From NCBI GenBank assembly GCA_024760905.1, contig CM045733.1:19057501-19121500 (forward strand): a DNA stretch of 64,000 nucleotides, written 5' to 3'. Shown in pieces: positions 30,899 through 41,180 of the stretch (positions are counted from its first letter, which is position 1; each line of letters opens with the position of its first letter). The translations under genes and the position numbers were made by a program. The stretch comes from Plotosus lineatus (Eukaryota; Chordata; Actinopteri; Siluriformes; Plotosidae). The notes below the pieces were generated by a model. The model was not told the DNA's origin, did no database searches, and saw nothing but the letters and a program-made list of their open reading frames with translations.

Positions 30899-31338
30899 AA
30901 ACAATATAGTATAACAGGTCTGCATGTGTTAATCCTGGATCTTTTTACTACATTTTGTATTCGGTGAAAAATATTCTGATTAAAAGGACACTGGTATAAC
31001 AACAACATTGACTGATACTGTTTATTTTTGATACAATAAAGTGCATGCTCATCCCGTTCATGTTTATTTGATGATTGGATTTTATAGGGTACAGTAAACA
31101 ATCTTATCTGACAATAGTTTCGATATACATAGGTTACCTGTTGCCCAGTGATTTGTTAAAGCTATAAAGGCATAAAAGGCTTTCTTACTGGCTTTAGACC
31201 TTGGTCCAGCAAAAACAGCATTACACTGGCAACCTGCAAAGTTTATATATCAGCCATAAACCTGAATCATGAAGTTGGAAAGTGTTTTTCAGGTTCAGCT
31301 GACTTTTCTGAAGCATTCATTAGAAGCTCATTGTCATG

Positions 31339-31414
<76 letters not shown>

Positions 31415-31421
31415 TGTGTGT

Positions 31422-31462
<41 letters not shown>

Positions 31463-31833
31463 TGTGTGCTTGAGAGAGAGAAAGAGGGAGTTTTGGACTG
31501 TACAGTGTGCATACATGAGTGCGATAATGAGTATCACGCACGCAATGTTGATAAACTTTCGTCATAAACTCTCTGCCTATCTGATAAGAACCAGACAAAA
31601 TGGTCAGTGTGATTGACATTTAGAAATAATTACCAGTAAAGTAGTTTTTTATTGCTACTCTTATTACACAAAACACTCATACAATTACACAGAGCTTTTA
31701 TATTTAATCTATTTGCATAAAGATGTACATACAGAAAATTAGAATAAATCCTTCTCATGAATAATTTCATAAATAAAATAAAGTAAAGGTAAATTACTGT
31801 GTGCCACAAAGTTATAGATGAGTGTAGAATATA
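30899..31833. other. Single-copy DNA with long (TG)n
   Basis: No gene is recognised. The main feature is the (TG)n array described next. An AT-rich segment follows at 31620-31833. Confidence 0.45.
31341..31470. repeat. (TG)n microsatellite with TGGTG interruptions
   Basis: About 60 TG units are interrupted by GGTG at three places (near 31408, 31421 and 31456), giving a repeated interruption pattern. It is followed by a short GA-rich stretch. Confidence 0.95.
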
Positions 31834-32383
31834 TACTGGCACACCATAGCAATAAAAATACTATGAGCACTGATAGGAAGTGAATACCATGAATTATCTT
31901 GTTACAGTGGCACCAGCCAAGGAGTCGGGTGTATTAGGCAGAACATGAAGAGTTAGTGCTCAAGGGTGGTGTACTGGAAGCAGGAAATATGAGCAAGTGG
32001 GAAAAATTGAGTGATTTTGATAAGGACCATATTGTAGCGGCTCAATGACTGGATCTGTTCATATCCAAAAATGGCAGGTCTTATGGCGTGTTCCTAATAT
32101 GCAGTGATATGTACCTACCAAAGGTGGTCAAAGGAGAAATATGCAGTAAACTGGCAAGAGTGTCATGGCTGCCCAAGGCTAACTGATGCATGTGGGAAGT
32201 GAAGGCTAGTGCGATTGGTCTAATCACTTAGTAGAGCCACTGTATCACCAATTGCGGAAACTGCTGAAAATGCTGGCCATGATAGAAATGAGTCAGACTA
32301 CACAGACCTTTGTAGCTTGCTGTGTATGGGGCTGATTAGCTGCCGACCAATCAGGTGGTTTTAATGTTATGGCTGATAATGGT
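31834..32383 (+). mobile_element. Tc1-like transposon (family T2), internally deleted
   Basis: The left end TACTGGCACACCATAGCAAT and right end AGGTGGTTTTAATGTTATGG then CTGATAATGGT are diverged inverted repeats, with TA at 31832-31833 and 32384-32385. Between them lies only the first part of a transposase gene: an ATGAGCAAGTGGG start near 31989, a helix-turn-helix region and a GTAGAGCCACTGTATCACC segment. It then jumps to GGGGCTGATTAGCTGCCGAC and the end, so the whole catalytic region is deleted. The 3' half of the same family occurs at 46265. Confidence 0.78.
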
Positions 32384-32465
32384 TAGTATGCATAAAGTCA
32401 TTGTAAAAATGACAACCAGAATTGTAGGTCTGATGACAAAATATAAAATACTTTTTTAAACATTT

Positions 32466-33128
32466 TTTATGAGAAGGACCCAGGAGGAACGGTGATGTTA
32501 CAGGGAACAGAGATAACGAAGGTGGAGGATTTTAAGTACTTAGGCTCAGCAATCCAGAGAAGTGGAGAGTGTGGAAAAGAGGTGAAGAAGCGTGTGCAGG
32601 CAGGCTGGAATAGTTGGAGAAAAGTGTCCGGTGTGATGTACGATAGGAGAGTGTCAGCAAGAATGAAAGGAAAAGTGTACAAGACGGTGGTGAGGCCAGT
32701 GATGTTGTTTGATTTAGAAACGGTGGCGCTCAGGAAAAGGCAGGAGGCAGAGCTGGAGGTAACAGAGATGAAAATGTTGAGGCTCTCTCTGGGAGTCACG
32801 AGGATGGATAGGATCAGAAATGAGTATATCAGAGGGACAGCCCATGTAAGATGTTTTGGAGACAAAGTCAGAGAGGCTAGATTGAGATGGTTTGGACATG
32901 TACAGAGGAGGGATAGTGAGTATATTGGCAGTAGGATGCTGAGGTTGGAACTACCAGGCAGAAGGCCTAGAGGAAGACCAAAGAAGAGATTTATGGATGT
33001 GGTGAAGGAAGACATGAAGGTCGTTGGAGTCAAAAAAGAAGATGCAGAGGACAGAGTGAGATGGAGGCGGATGATTTGCTGTGGCGACCCCTGAAGGGAG
33101 CAGCCGAAAGGAAAAGAAGAAGAAGAAC
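32466..33128 (+). pseudogene. RTE-like LINE 3' fragment with C-terminal coding remnant
   Basis: The 5'-truncated copy retains a 200-codon open frame: DFKYLGSAIQRSGECGKEVK, VYKTVVRPVMLFDLETVALR, RIRNEYIRGTAHVRCFGDKV, REARLRWFGHVQRRDSEYIG, ending RRMICCGDP. Then come GCTGTGGCGACCCCTGAAGG, GAGCAGCCGAAAGGAAAAGA and (AGA)n. The RT catalytic box is not included. The frame being intact suggests a relatively recent insertion. Confidence 0.9.
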
Positions 33129-33189
33129 GTCTGAGGAACATAATGGTGGAGTGAATTCTAAAGCAAACATTAGTGTCAAAACCAGGTCC

Positions 33190-33350
33190 TGTTTTCGAGT
33201 CAGGGCTCAGTTGAGGGAGATTTAGTGTGGAGTTTGCATGTCATCCCTGGACTTGTGTGGGTTTCCTCCAGGTACTTCAGTTTCCTTCCACAGTCCAAAG
33301 ACATGCATGTTAGGCTAATTGGCTGCTCCAAATTGCCCTTAGGTGTGAGT
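33190..33350 (+). repeat. SINE family B fragment
   Basis: Contains GGAGTTTGCATGTCATCCCT, TTGTGTGGGTTTCCTCCAGG and TTAGGCTAATTGGCTGCTCC. No L2-like tail is present. Confidence 0.8.
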
Positions 33351-33399
33351 GCAGCTGAATTTTGGTATCTTTATGCAATAAATAACATTAATTTAGTAC

Positions 33400-34100
33400 G
33401 AAAATTAAAAAAAACCTCTCCTTGAGTTGTCACCTTATGTAATGTTGGGGTTTCATGTCCTAATGACCCTTGCAGCTATGCTGTCGTTGGCATTATGCCC
33501 TTGGTGTTGTGTTACAGATAGGTAAATTTAGAAGATGGAAATTGCCCCATGAAACCAGCACAGCATGACAGACCCTGACATAAACTATATACAATTTAAT
33601 AATATGAACAATATGAATAATAATAACTTACATCTTAGAGCTAAACCACATACAAATTAACAAAGGGTCCCATAGTCACCAAGCACCCGCAGCAGGGTAA
33701 ATTTAGAGATGGTGCATGTGCTGGCGGGGAAAGGCTTGCAATCCCATGTGTCGAAAGAAACAAATGATGAACATCCTCACGTGGGCTGGGTGTGAACGTG
33801 GATGATGGACTTTGACAATGAAGTCCCAAACAACGAAACTTGGTTGATGCGCGTTCCATGGTTCACCTTGGATGAGTTGATCCGCCGAGTTGAGTTTCCT
33901 TAGAAGATCTGCCCAAAGAGACACGAGGAGACTGTAGCCAGTTGGCAACAGGTCCTTAATATAGATTCTCTAAAGTTCAGGAAAGTTCCATTCTGGAAAA
34001 TTACACATCACCTGACCCGCCACCAGGGCGCATGTGCAACTAGGTCCCCTTATGGGAAATTCCAGATCCAAACAGTTGAGTTATGACCATTATTTACAGC
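33400..34100 (-). other. Possible LTR-like dispersed repeat
   Basis: On the minus strand the segment has a GC-rich left part (GCACATGCGCCCTGGTGGCG), a TATATTAAGGA-type box, and a CTCCTCGTGTCTCTTTGGGC stretch. It then has a long tail with GGTCTGTCATGCTGTGCTGG. This layout resembles an LTR with promoter and leader, but no TG..CA boundaries, duplication or second copy can be shown here. A minus frame (33948-33703) crosses it and lacks a recognised domain. Confidence 0.25.
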
Positions 34101-35347
34101 ACACTAACTGAATCTAATTATACACAACAATTATACAGCCATAATTTTTAGATTTACATTTATACAAATATTTGCATGTCCATAACATGTTGTTATCCAA
34201 GGTTCTGTGCTAATTTTTATGCAAATATGGTATTAGTGAAATATTAATCTATGACGAAAGTAAATTTTTGATTCCATTACCTTGTCATTGATCTAATATT
34301 TTCTTCACCAATGTGCTGACCTGCCTTTCTTTGATGACACTCCTGGATGCTAGCATATCTGGAAATATTTATAGGGAATCATTGGCCTAGAGCCAGCTAA
34401 ATTATATGATGTTTTGCTGAACTTTGCTCGATTCTATCCAGGTCAGTCTGTGTAGCACTTTTAACCATCTTTAAATACAACTCAAGAGGGTTAGTGTGTC
34501 CTGAATGATGGCACGGGTTGAAGGTATAAGCCATTCAGATTCAACCAGAAGGCCCCCCAATTTCTACTGGCTAAGGCCTGACCCAGTGCAGCCAGAGATA
34601 GTCATTACCAAGCAGGTTGAGAACTTCATATTACTTCCCAGCTATAGCTGAAATTTATTTGCTAAGTGTCAAGGGCACTTTGAGGTCACAGAGCGGGTTA
34701 ATGAATTTGATGATGGGGTTTGCAAATGGACTGAAGAAACACACAGCAGATTTGCCATGTCAGTGTCAAGTATGTCAAGTGGAGAGAGGTGGTCCTTGTT
34801 GCTGTGGTGAAGGCAGTCGCAGAGGGATATGAATTGGAACTACTCAGAAACGTCTAATCCCACTCCTATTCCACTTGGAGCCCACCTCTCACCATCCTAG
34901 AGAGCAATGACTGCCAAGTTGTAAGCACTTGTTTTCTCTCCTCTCCTGCCTGGGGGCCGAAACCCATAGAGCACTAGGGTGAGACTCTTGCAGTGTGGTT
35001 GTGTGCAGCCAGCTGCATCACTAGAATGAACACAAAAGAAATATGTTTGAGGACAAATTGGGAAAATTGCTAAAGATGGCAGAAATACAGGAGTCCCACA
35101 GTGACTGGAACAGCCTTTGTGAACATGGTTTGTGTACTCGTGCAAGATGAATGCTATCAAAACTTTGATGCCTACTCAATGCCTTATATTAACAAAGATC
35201 ATACATTGGCTAGCGGAGTCTTATTTTTAATCAAATTTGGATTTGAACAAGTGATATTGGCCGATTCACTTATCATCAATGTTCAAGGAAAAATACATGT
35301 TTTGGGCTTAAAATTCATAATTGACCGTTTCAGGGAATTGGCGCATT
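34101..35347. other. Single-copy DNA
   Basis: About 1.2 kb without recognised repeats or genes. Open frames at 34617-34832 and 35101-35415 have no recognised domain, and the latter runs into SINE sequence. Confidence 0.45.
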
Positions 35348-35686
35348 GTCTTCCTTTCGGCTTTTTCCCTTTTCTCAGGAGTCTCCACAGCGAATCATCT
35401 GATTCACACATTTGATTTGGCAGAGGTTTTTTACGTCGGATGCCCTTCCTATCACAACCCTTTTAGCAAGGGACAGAAACACGCTGACGACTTTGCAGCC
35501 TAACGTCTTTGCAGCAATGGTTCTTTTACATGCCTCTCACCATAGACAGTGAGAGACATGGCCCGCCTTTGATAACCCAGTTAGCTGCACTGGGGGGACA
35601 GTGACAACCCTGTGGAGAGTGGGACTCGAACCCCCAACCTTTGGATCAGTGATCCAGCGCCCTATACCACTAGACCACCACTGCCC

Positions 35687-35688
<2 letters not shown>
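35348..35688 (-). repeat. SINE family A, RTE-like tail
   Basis: The minus-strand copy runs from TTCCTTTCGGCTTTTTCCC to the head CCACTAGACCACCACTGCCC. A local disturbance near 35490-35515 repeats CGACTTTGCAGCCTAACG, so part of the body is duplicated or replaced. Its head faces the SINE at 36044 across (TA)n tracts. Confidence 0.88.
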
Positions 35689-35689
<1 letters not shown>

Positions 35690-35727
<38 letters not shown>

Positions 35728-36042
35728 TATGGTAGGCCTCCGTCAGTCCCGAAGGACTATGGCTGCGCTCTGGCTGGTATCCCGGCTGGTGATACCCCCC
35801 CAGTGCGCAGAGCCTGGGGACAGGCTGTTACCCAAGCTAGCTTCTGGTAAGGGGCTTTCATTGAAGTGTCATATTTTAGGCGACGGCGGATTGTTCATTT
35901 TACTGAAAAGGCCTTCTGCCTGACACGAGGCCTGGTATTGGGTTGGATTTTTCTGGACCTCCACAAAAATGCCGGTGAACCAGCGCTGATTTCGCGCTCT
36001 GATTGATATATATATATTATATCACATATATATATATATATA
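35690..36042. repeat. Unclassified repeat unit flanked by (TA)n on both sides
   Basis: (TA)n lies at about 35692-35725 and 36006-36042. Between them is a 280-bp GC-richer segment starting TATGGTAGGCCTCCGTCAGT and containing CCCGAAGGACTATGGCTGCG and GAACCAGCGCTGATTTCGCG. I cannot assign it to a family. Its composition contrasts with the flanks. Confidence 0.55.
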
Positions 36043-36043
36043 T

Positions 36044-36396
36044 GTGGGCAGTGGTCGTTTAGTGGTAGGGCGCAGGATCACTGATCCTAAGGTTGTGGGT
36101 TCGAGTCCCCACAAGGTTGTCACTCCCCCCCCCCCCCCCCCCCCTACAGTGCATCTAACTGGGTTATCAAAGGCAGGCCATGTCCCTCACTGTCTATGGT
36201 TAGAAGCATGTAAAAGAACCATTGCTGACTTTTGTAAAGAGGAGCTGCAAAGCCGTCAGCGTATTTCTGTCCGTTGCTATAAAGATTATGACAGGAAGAG
36301 CATCCGATGTAAAAACCTATGCTAAATCAAATGTGTGAATCAGATGATTTGCTGTGGCGACCCCTGAGAAAAAGGGAAAAAGTCGAAAGAAAGAAG
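36044..36396 (+). repeat. SINE family A, RTE-like tail, with C(20) tract
   Basis: The head GGGCAGTGGTCGTTTAGTGG and GGGTTCGAGTCCCC is followed by a body containing about 20 consecutive C residues at 36125-36144. The RTE-like part then follows (GACAGGAAGAGCATCCGATG, TTGCTGTGGCGACCCCTGAG). Confidence 0.9.
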
Positions 36397-36399
36397 AAG

Positions 36400-36443
<44 letters not shown>
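36397..36443. repeat. (TG)n microsatellite at a SINE tail
   Basis: About 22 TG units follow the AGAAGAAGA end of the SINE. Confidence 0.92.
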
Positions 36444-36445
<2 letters not shown>

Positions 36446-37128
36446 TGTACTCACAGTTGGCAGAAGCCTACTGTATATGCTTGCTTCACAGTGATGAAAT
36501 GTGCAATAAGACAAGTACACGTGTCCATCCACAAATTAATAATAAGGTTGCAGATTTAGCCTGTCCTCAGCCTAATCCCAAAAGACCTTAGTATCTTGCT
36601 TAAAATAAAGTGTTTCCAGGCTGACACTGAAATAATACGTGGTACACGAAATGTATACCACCTCAGGCCTTAAAACCCGTTTCAAGGCACAGGGTTGGCC
36701 AGGATAACTTCATGATTGTATGCTTTGATTACATTCAATAAGATTGGGAACGCTTCCGGAGACAACATAACTGACTGCTTTCCTTGAATACATGACAGAT
36801 GCCAGGAGCTTGAAAAGGGAATCATATTTCTTTTTGCATATACCTTGCAAGCTAGCAAGCCTTGAGGCCCTTAGGATTTTTTTCTCTGAAGTAAGGTACA
36901 GAAAAACTATTCATGTCTGACATCCCCTTCCACTGTCATTTGAATAATAAATTGTGTGTAGTCACTGGAGGTTTAGCACAGCTAAACTTGTGCAGTCCTG
37001 TTTCCTCAAACTTCCAACAACGCTATTTCATAGCTGTGTCCTCACACCACTGTAAATGTACATTAAATTGGAATATCAAAAAGAAATAAACTATGTCCAT
37101 GTGTCAGAATCGTTCATTTATTCACTGA
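36444..37128. other. Single-copy DNA
   Basis: No gene or repeat recognised. Confidence 0.4.
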
Positions 37129-37208
37129 TTTCCTGAACCAGTTTATGTTAATTACAGTTACAGTGAGGTTGGTACCCATCTCAGCCAATTCTGGGTAAGG
37201 GCAAAGTC

Positions 37209-37970
37209 CAGGGATCCCCCGGTACTTCGTGCTTCAATTCATTCGGCTTCAGTGCATCGTGTTTTTTTTTTTTTTAAATATTCATTGAATTAATAAGGAA
37301 ATTTAGGAAGAATAGGAAGGAAAAGTTGAGGAAAATTCCACAAAAAAAAGGCCAATTATGCAAAAAAAAAAAAAAACGCAAACAAACACAAAACAAAAAA
37401 ACAACCCAAAACCTCCCATCAAAACTACTTACATTTTTGTGAGGCATGCATCTGAGTGCGTGCACGAGTGTCTGTATATGTATGTATTTATATTTTATTT
37501 ACTTCTTATGTACTATTTTTGAATGTTTAATTGCTATTATAAGCATTTATAGCAGTAAATATATATTTATTGATATTATGTACACATATACTGGGGATTT
37601 AGCTCAGTTGGTAGAGCGTCCGCTTTATCCTCCAGAAGGTCAGAGTTCGAATCTGGCCGCTTCACACCAAGAGACATTAAAATTTGGGAGTTGTTGCTTC
37701 CTGCTTGGCGCTCAGCATCAAAAGGATAGAACAACACAACAACTGGTGCCGTACAGTGGCGACAGGTGCCTGGAGCGCAGGGAGTGCTGGGGTCTCATGC
37801 ACATTGAGCATACACGTGTATGAAATTGTGCTATATAAGCATCCACAATAAATAATAATACATGTACGTATACGTCAGTCGTGGGGTTGAGGGGTTGATC
37901 CTACTTCACGGAATTCGGTGATTGTGGGGGTTCTCAGTCCCAATTAACTGCGGAAAGTGAGAGATCCCTG
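37209..37970. mobile_element. P1 pogo-type MITE, middle layer of the nest
   Basis: Ends CAGGGATCCCCCGGTACTTC and CGGAAAGTGAGAGATCCCTG are imperfect inverted repeats. TA follows the right end; the left flank reads TC. The interior contains the poly-A/CAAACAAA region and the ATGCATCTGAGTGCGTGCAC block shared with the other P1 copies, and it is split by SINE D. Confidence 0.85.
37591..37857 (+). repeat. tRNA-derived SINE, family D, inner layer of the nest
   Basis: A tRNA-like head GGGGATTTAGCTCAGTTGGT (A box) and GAGTTCGAATCTGGCCGC (B box) is followed by CTTCCTGCTTGGCGCTCAGC, GTGCCTGGAGCGCAGGGAGT and a closing CAATAAATAATAATA. The head has recognisable tRNA box spacing, but the sequence continues well beyond 75 bp without a tRNA 3' end. 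That makes a SINE more likely than a tRNA gene. A clear target duplication is not visible. Confidence 0.75.
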
Positions 37971-38104
37971 TACATCCCGGATTGCTTGCCATGCCATTGC
38001 AGGGCATAAACATGCTGCCAGCAATCGATGGCCTACTCTTTACAAATGACAGCAGTGGTTATTGCCTTTAAATGTTTATTAATAATAAAAATTGCTTAAT
38101 TAAT

Positions 38105-38368
38105 AACCCCCAGTGCAGCTAACTGGGTTATCAAAGGCCGGCCATGTCTCCTACTGTCTATGGTGTGAGGTATGTAAAAGAACCATTGCTGACTTTCGTA
38201 AAGAGTAGGCTGCAAAGTCGTCAGCGTGTTTCCGCCCTGCGATGGCCTGGCGAGCTGTCCAGGGTGTACTCTGCCCTCGCCCGAAGTTGGCTGGGATGGG
38301 CACCAGCCTCCCCGTGACCCAAATTAGGATTAAGCAGTTACAGAAAATGAACTGATGAACTGAATTAA
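38105..38368 (+). repeat. SINE family A, L2-like tail, 5'-truncated
   Basis: Starts at CCCCCAGTGCAGCTAACTGG inside the body, without a head, and runs through GTGTACTCTGCCCTCGCCCG to AAATTAGGATTAAGCAGTTA and AATGAACTGATGAACTGA. Confidence 0.88.
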
Positions 38369-38523
38369 TACTAAACTATCTAATATATAACCTAAATTCT
38401 TAATGCTAAAAAAAAATGTATTTTGCTTCATAGGTTGGTGCTTGAATAAGGGTGTCTTTATTTGAGTAGATAAAAAGAGGAAAAGACTTTATTCAGCAAA
38501 AATACTGAAAGAGTGTTGACATC

Positions 38524-38772
38524 TGCAGTGGTGGCCTGGTGGTAATCACTGATCCCAAGGTTGGGGGTTCAAGCCACACTCTCAGCAGGATGTCACTGTC
38601 CCTCAAGTGCCTCTAACTAGGTTATCAAAGACTCTCAGCGTGTTTCTGCCCTGCAATGGCCTGACGAGCTGTTCAGGGTGTACTCTGCTCGCACTCAGAG
38701 TTGGCCGAGATGGGCGCCAGCCTACCCATGTCCCTAATTAGGATTAATCAGTTCATAAAATGAATGAATGGT
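38524..38772 (+). repeat. SINE family A, L2-like tail, internally deleted
   Basis: The head GCAGTGGTGGCCTGGTGGTA lacks the usual TATAGGGCGCTGG segment. The body jumps from GGTTATCAAAG to CTCTCAGCGTGTTTC, missing about 80 bp. The tail CTAATTAGGATTAATCAGTT is intact. Confidence 0.85.
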
Positions 38773-39172
38773 TGTTGACTTTTAATCATAGATATCAACT
38801 CCTCACCAACAGATAAATCCCTTTAAACTGCTGTTCATTTCATAGAAATACATTCCCTGTAATGCACTCACCTCACCTCGCCTTCCAAATATGGTTACAA
38901 AAGTTTTCCATTTTGTCTTTCCATGCTGTAATATTTTCTACATTATTTACATGATTTCAACCATTTGAAACTAATGTAAAATGACACTCAGTGTAATGTT
39001 TCCTTTTAGAAAAAAACAGAATAGCAAACATGAATTATTTGCATTGTAGTTTGATGCAACATGAAAGAGGAACCCTTTTAAAAAAGGAAGAGATACAAGA
39101 GAACATATTTCGAGTGAGAAGACCCCTACACCTACCCTAACCACACATACACACACACACGTACACACATGT

Positions 39173-39224
<52 letters not shown>

Positions 39225-40212
39225 TGGTGCATGCTCATACAAGCACACACTCCTCCATGTGGCTCCAGTAAGACTGCTGTAACTACTTTAATTAAATTAC
39301 TGGTTTATGAGCTGCCCTCGAACCCACTGAAAAGGGCCATCAATAAACACTGATGCCATCCCTTTCATCTAACGGCTCTCTGTAATATTCTCGCTCTGGG
39401 CATTAGCAATGACTGCCATGCTTAGGGCCTTGTGTCTGTTTTCTATTTAAGCTTTAGACCCAAAGTTCAAACCAACACCTAATGAAAAACCAAAATAACT
39501 GCATATGCACTGCATAGCATATCAGTTTGATTTTTGAGAGGTGTGTTTTGGATGATTAGATATGTTTTGGATGATTAAATGTCAGTTCCATGGAGGGAGA
39601 CAACTCTGTGGCCAACTTCCTGTTGTTGTTGTTGCCGGGCAAGTAAGCGTCCCTTTAGATGCTGGAAATGACAGTTTTATGACCTGTTTTTTGTTTAGTT
39701 CAATCTATGCTTCTTGTCATAGCAGTGGTTTTCTATTCATTCTGCTGTCTTTGCCTCCATCGTCGTCCTTAAAGTTATTTGTTTTAATATAGACCACATA
39801 AAGTTCATTACGTTTGCATATTTATAATTTCAGCGTTATGATTTCAAAGGCTGGATGTGGCGGTGTGAATAGTAATAATAAGCGTTTGGCTATACATCGT
39901 CTGTATTGAACTCTGATGATCATTTACAGAACCTCACGCTTAGAATGCAGCCTACATCCAATAAATTTTATAGGTCTGTTACTGCTATATCACCGTGATA
40001 GCATCATTATCTCAAAAGGGAAATTTTCTTTGCAATAAAAGGGCTGTAATTAGCAAAAATGAAACTGTCAGAGAGTGTCTTTTTCATGCGGTGGAAGGAG
40101 AGCATTATTATAAATAACATTTCTTTAACATGATCCTGCATTTTTCTTTAGAAAGTGGATGCCTGCTATCTGATGCTTAATTCATTTCTAAAGGTTATGT
40201 ATGGCCATATTA
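38773..40212. other. Single-copy DNA with candidate conserved non-coding elements
   Basis: This is one of the longer repeat-poor stretches. Apart from an (AC)n array at 39175-39219, it has complex, balanced sequence at about 39260-39520 and 39830-40200. Short AT-rich transcription-factor-like cores (CTGTAATTAGCAAAAATG) are present. No coding frame with a known domain is seen. Confidence 0.35.
39175..39219. repeat. (AC)n microsatellite
   Basis: About 22 AC units, preceded by shorter AC runs from 39145. Confidence 0.95.
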
Positions 40213-40531
40213 TTAGGGCAGTAGTGGCCTGGTGGTAAAAGGTGCTGGATCCTAAGATTGGGGGTTCACAAGGTTGTTGTTCCCCCCCCCCTTTAGCTGC
40301 ACTGGGTTATCAAAGGCCGGCCATGTCTCTCACCATCTATGGTGTGAGGTTCATGTAAAAGAACCATTGCTGACTTTTGACAAGAGTAGCTGCATAGCCG
40401 TCAGGGTGTTCCTGCTTGCTAAAGGGTTGTGTCAGGAAGGGCATCCGACGTAAAAACCTATACCGAATCAAACATGCAATGATTCACTGAGAAAAGGGAG
40501 CAGCCGAAAGGAAAAGAAGAAGAAGATGCAT
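40213..40531 (+). repeat. SINE family A, RTE-like tail, shortened
   Basis: The head AGGGCAGTAGTGGCCTGGTG is followed by a shortened B-box region, body, GTTGTGTCAGGAAGGGCATC and GAGAAAAGGGAGCAGCCGAA then AGAAGAAGAAGA. The GCTGTGGCGACCC step is lost (CACTGAGAAAAGGG). Confidence 0.88.
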
Positions 40532-40808
40532 GGCCCCATTTATTGTTATAGAAATTGAAGCAAGCAAGTGGTGATCCATCACAGCAATTATTCCTCTATA
40601 CATCCAGATTAAAGAAAACATTGCACAGAGCTAACATTACAGTGTTGACCAGCTGCCTGTTGTGCTGCAGACACGACTGAGCAAATAATATTACTCTGTT
40701 TGTTGTTTGTCCTCTTGTGTTGGTTTTTACTACTTTGTTTTAGTGGCAGAATTACATGATAGTCCAATAATAACTGAGTCTTGACCTCTCTTGAATTCCC
40801 TTCCAGTT

Positions 40809-41165
40809 CAATTCATTATCTGTAACTGCTTAAACCTAATTAAGGTCGCGGGAAAGCTGGCGCCCATCCCAGCCGACTCCGAGCGAGGGCAGCGTACACC
40901 GTGGACAACTCGCCAGACCAGCGCAGGGCAGAAACAGGCTGACGGCTTTACAGTCTACTCTTGTCAAAAGTCAGCAATGGTTCTTTGACATGAACCTCAC
41001 ACCATAGACAGTGAGAGACATGGCCGGCCCGCCTTTAATAACCCAGTTAGCTGCACTGGGGGGGATGGGGGGGGGGGCAGTGACAACCTTGTGGAGAGTG
41101 GGACTCGAACCCCCAACGTTAGGATCAGTGATCCAGCATCCTATACCACTAGGCCACCATTGTCC
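40809..41165 (-). repeat. SINE family A, L2-like tail
   Basis: A full-length minus-strand copy with tail TCATTATCTGTAACTGCTTA and head CACTAGGCCACCATTGTCC. It contains a G-rich tract near 41050-41072. The perfect 15-bp duplication AATTCCCTTCCAGTT is at 40794-40808 and 41166-41180. Confidence 0.94.
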
Positions 41166-41180
41166 AATTCCCTTCCAGTT

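Larger units (their letters stand above)
37130..38056 (-). repeat. SINE family A, L2-like tail, outer layer of a triple nest
   Basis: The left part (37130-37208) has GTTCATTTATTCACTGATTT, ACCCATCTCAGCCAATTCTG and GGGTAAGGGCAAAGT. The right part resumes at about 37973 with CATCCCGGATTGCTTGCCAT and CATTGCAGGGCATAAACATG. The gap is filled by a P1 element. The rest of the body decays after 38056. Confidence 0.7.

Noticed and set aside
37591..37663. True tRNA gene
   Set aside because: A- and B-box motifs are present, but the sequence continues into a SINE body with no proper tRNA 3' end or terminator, and the acceptor ends do not clearly pair.
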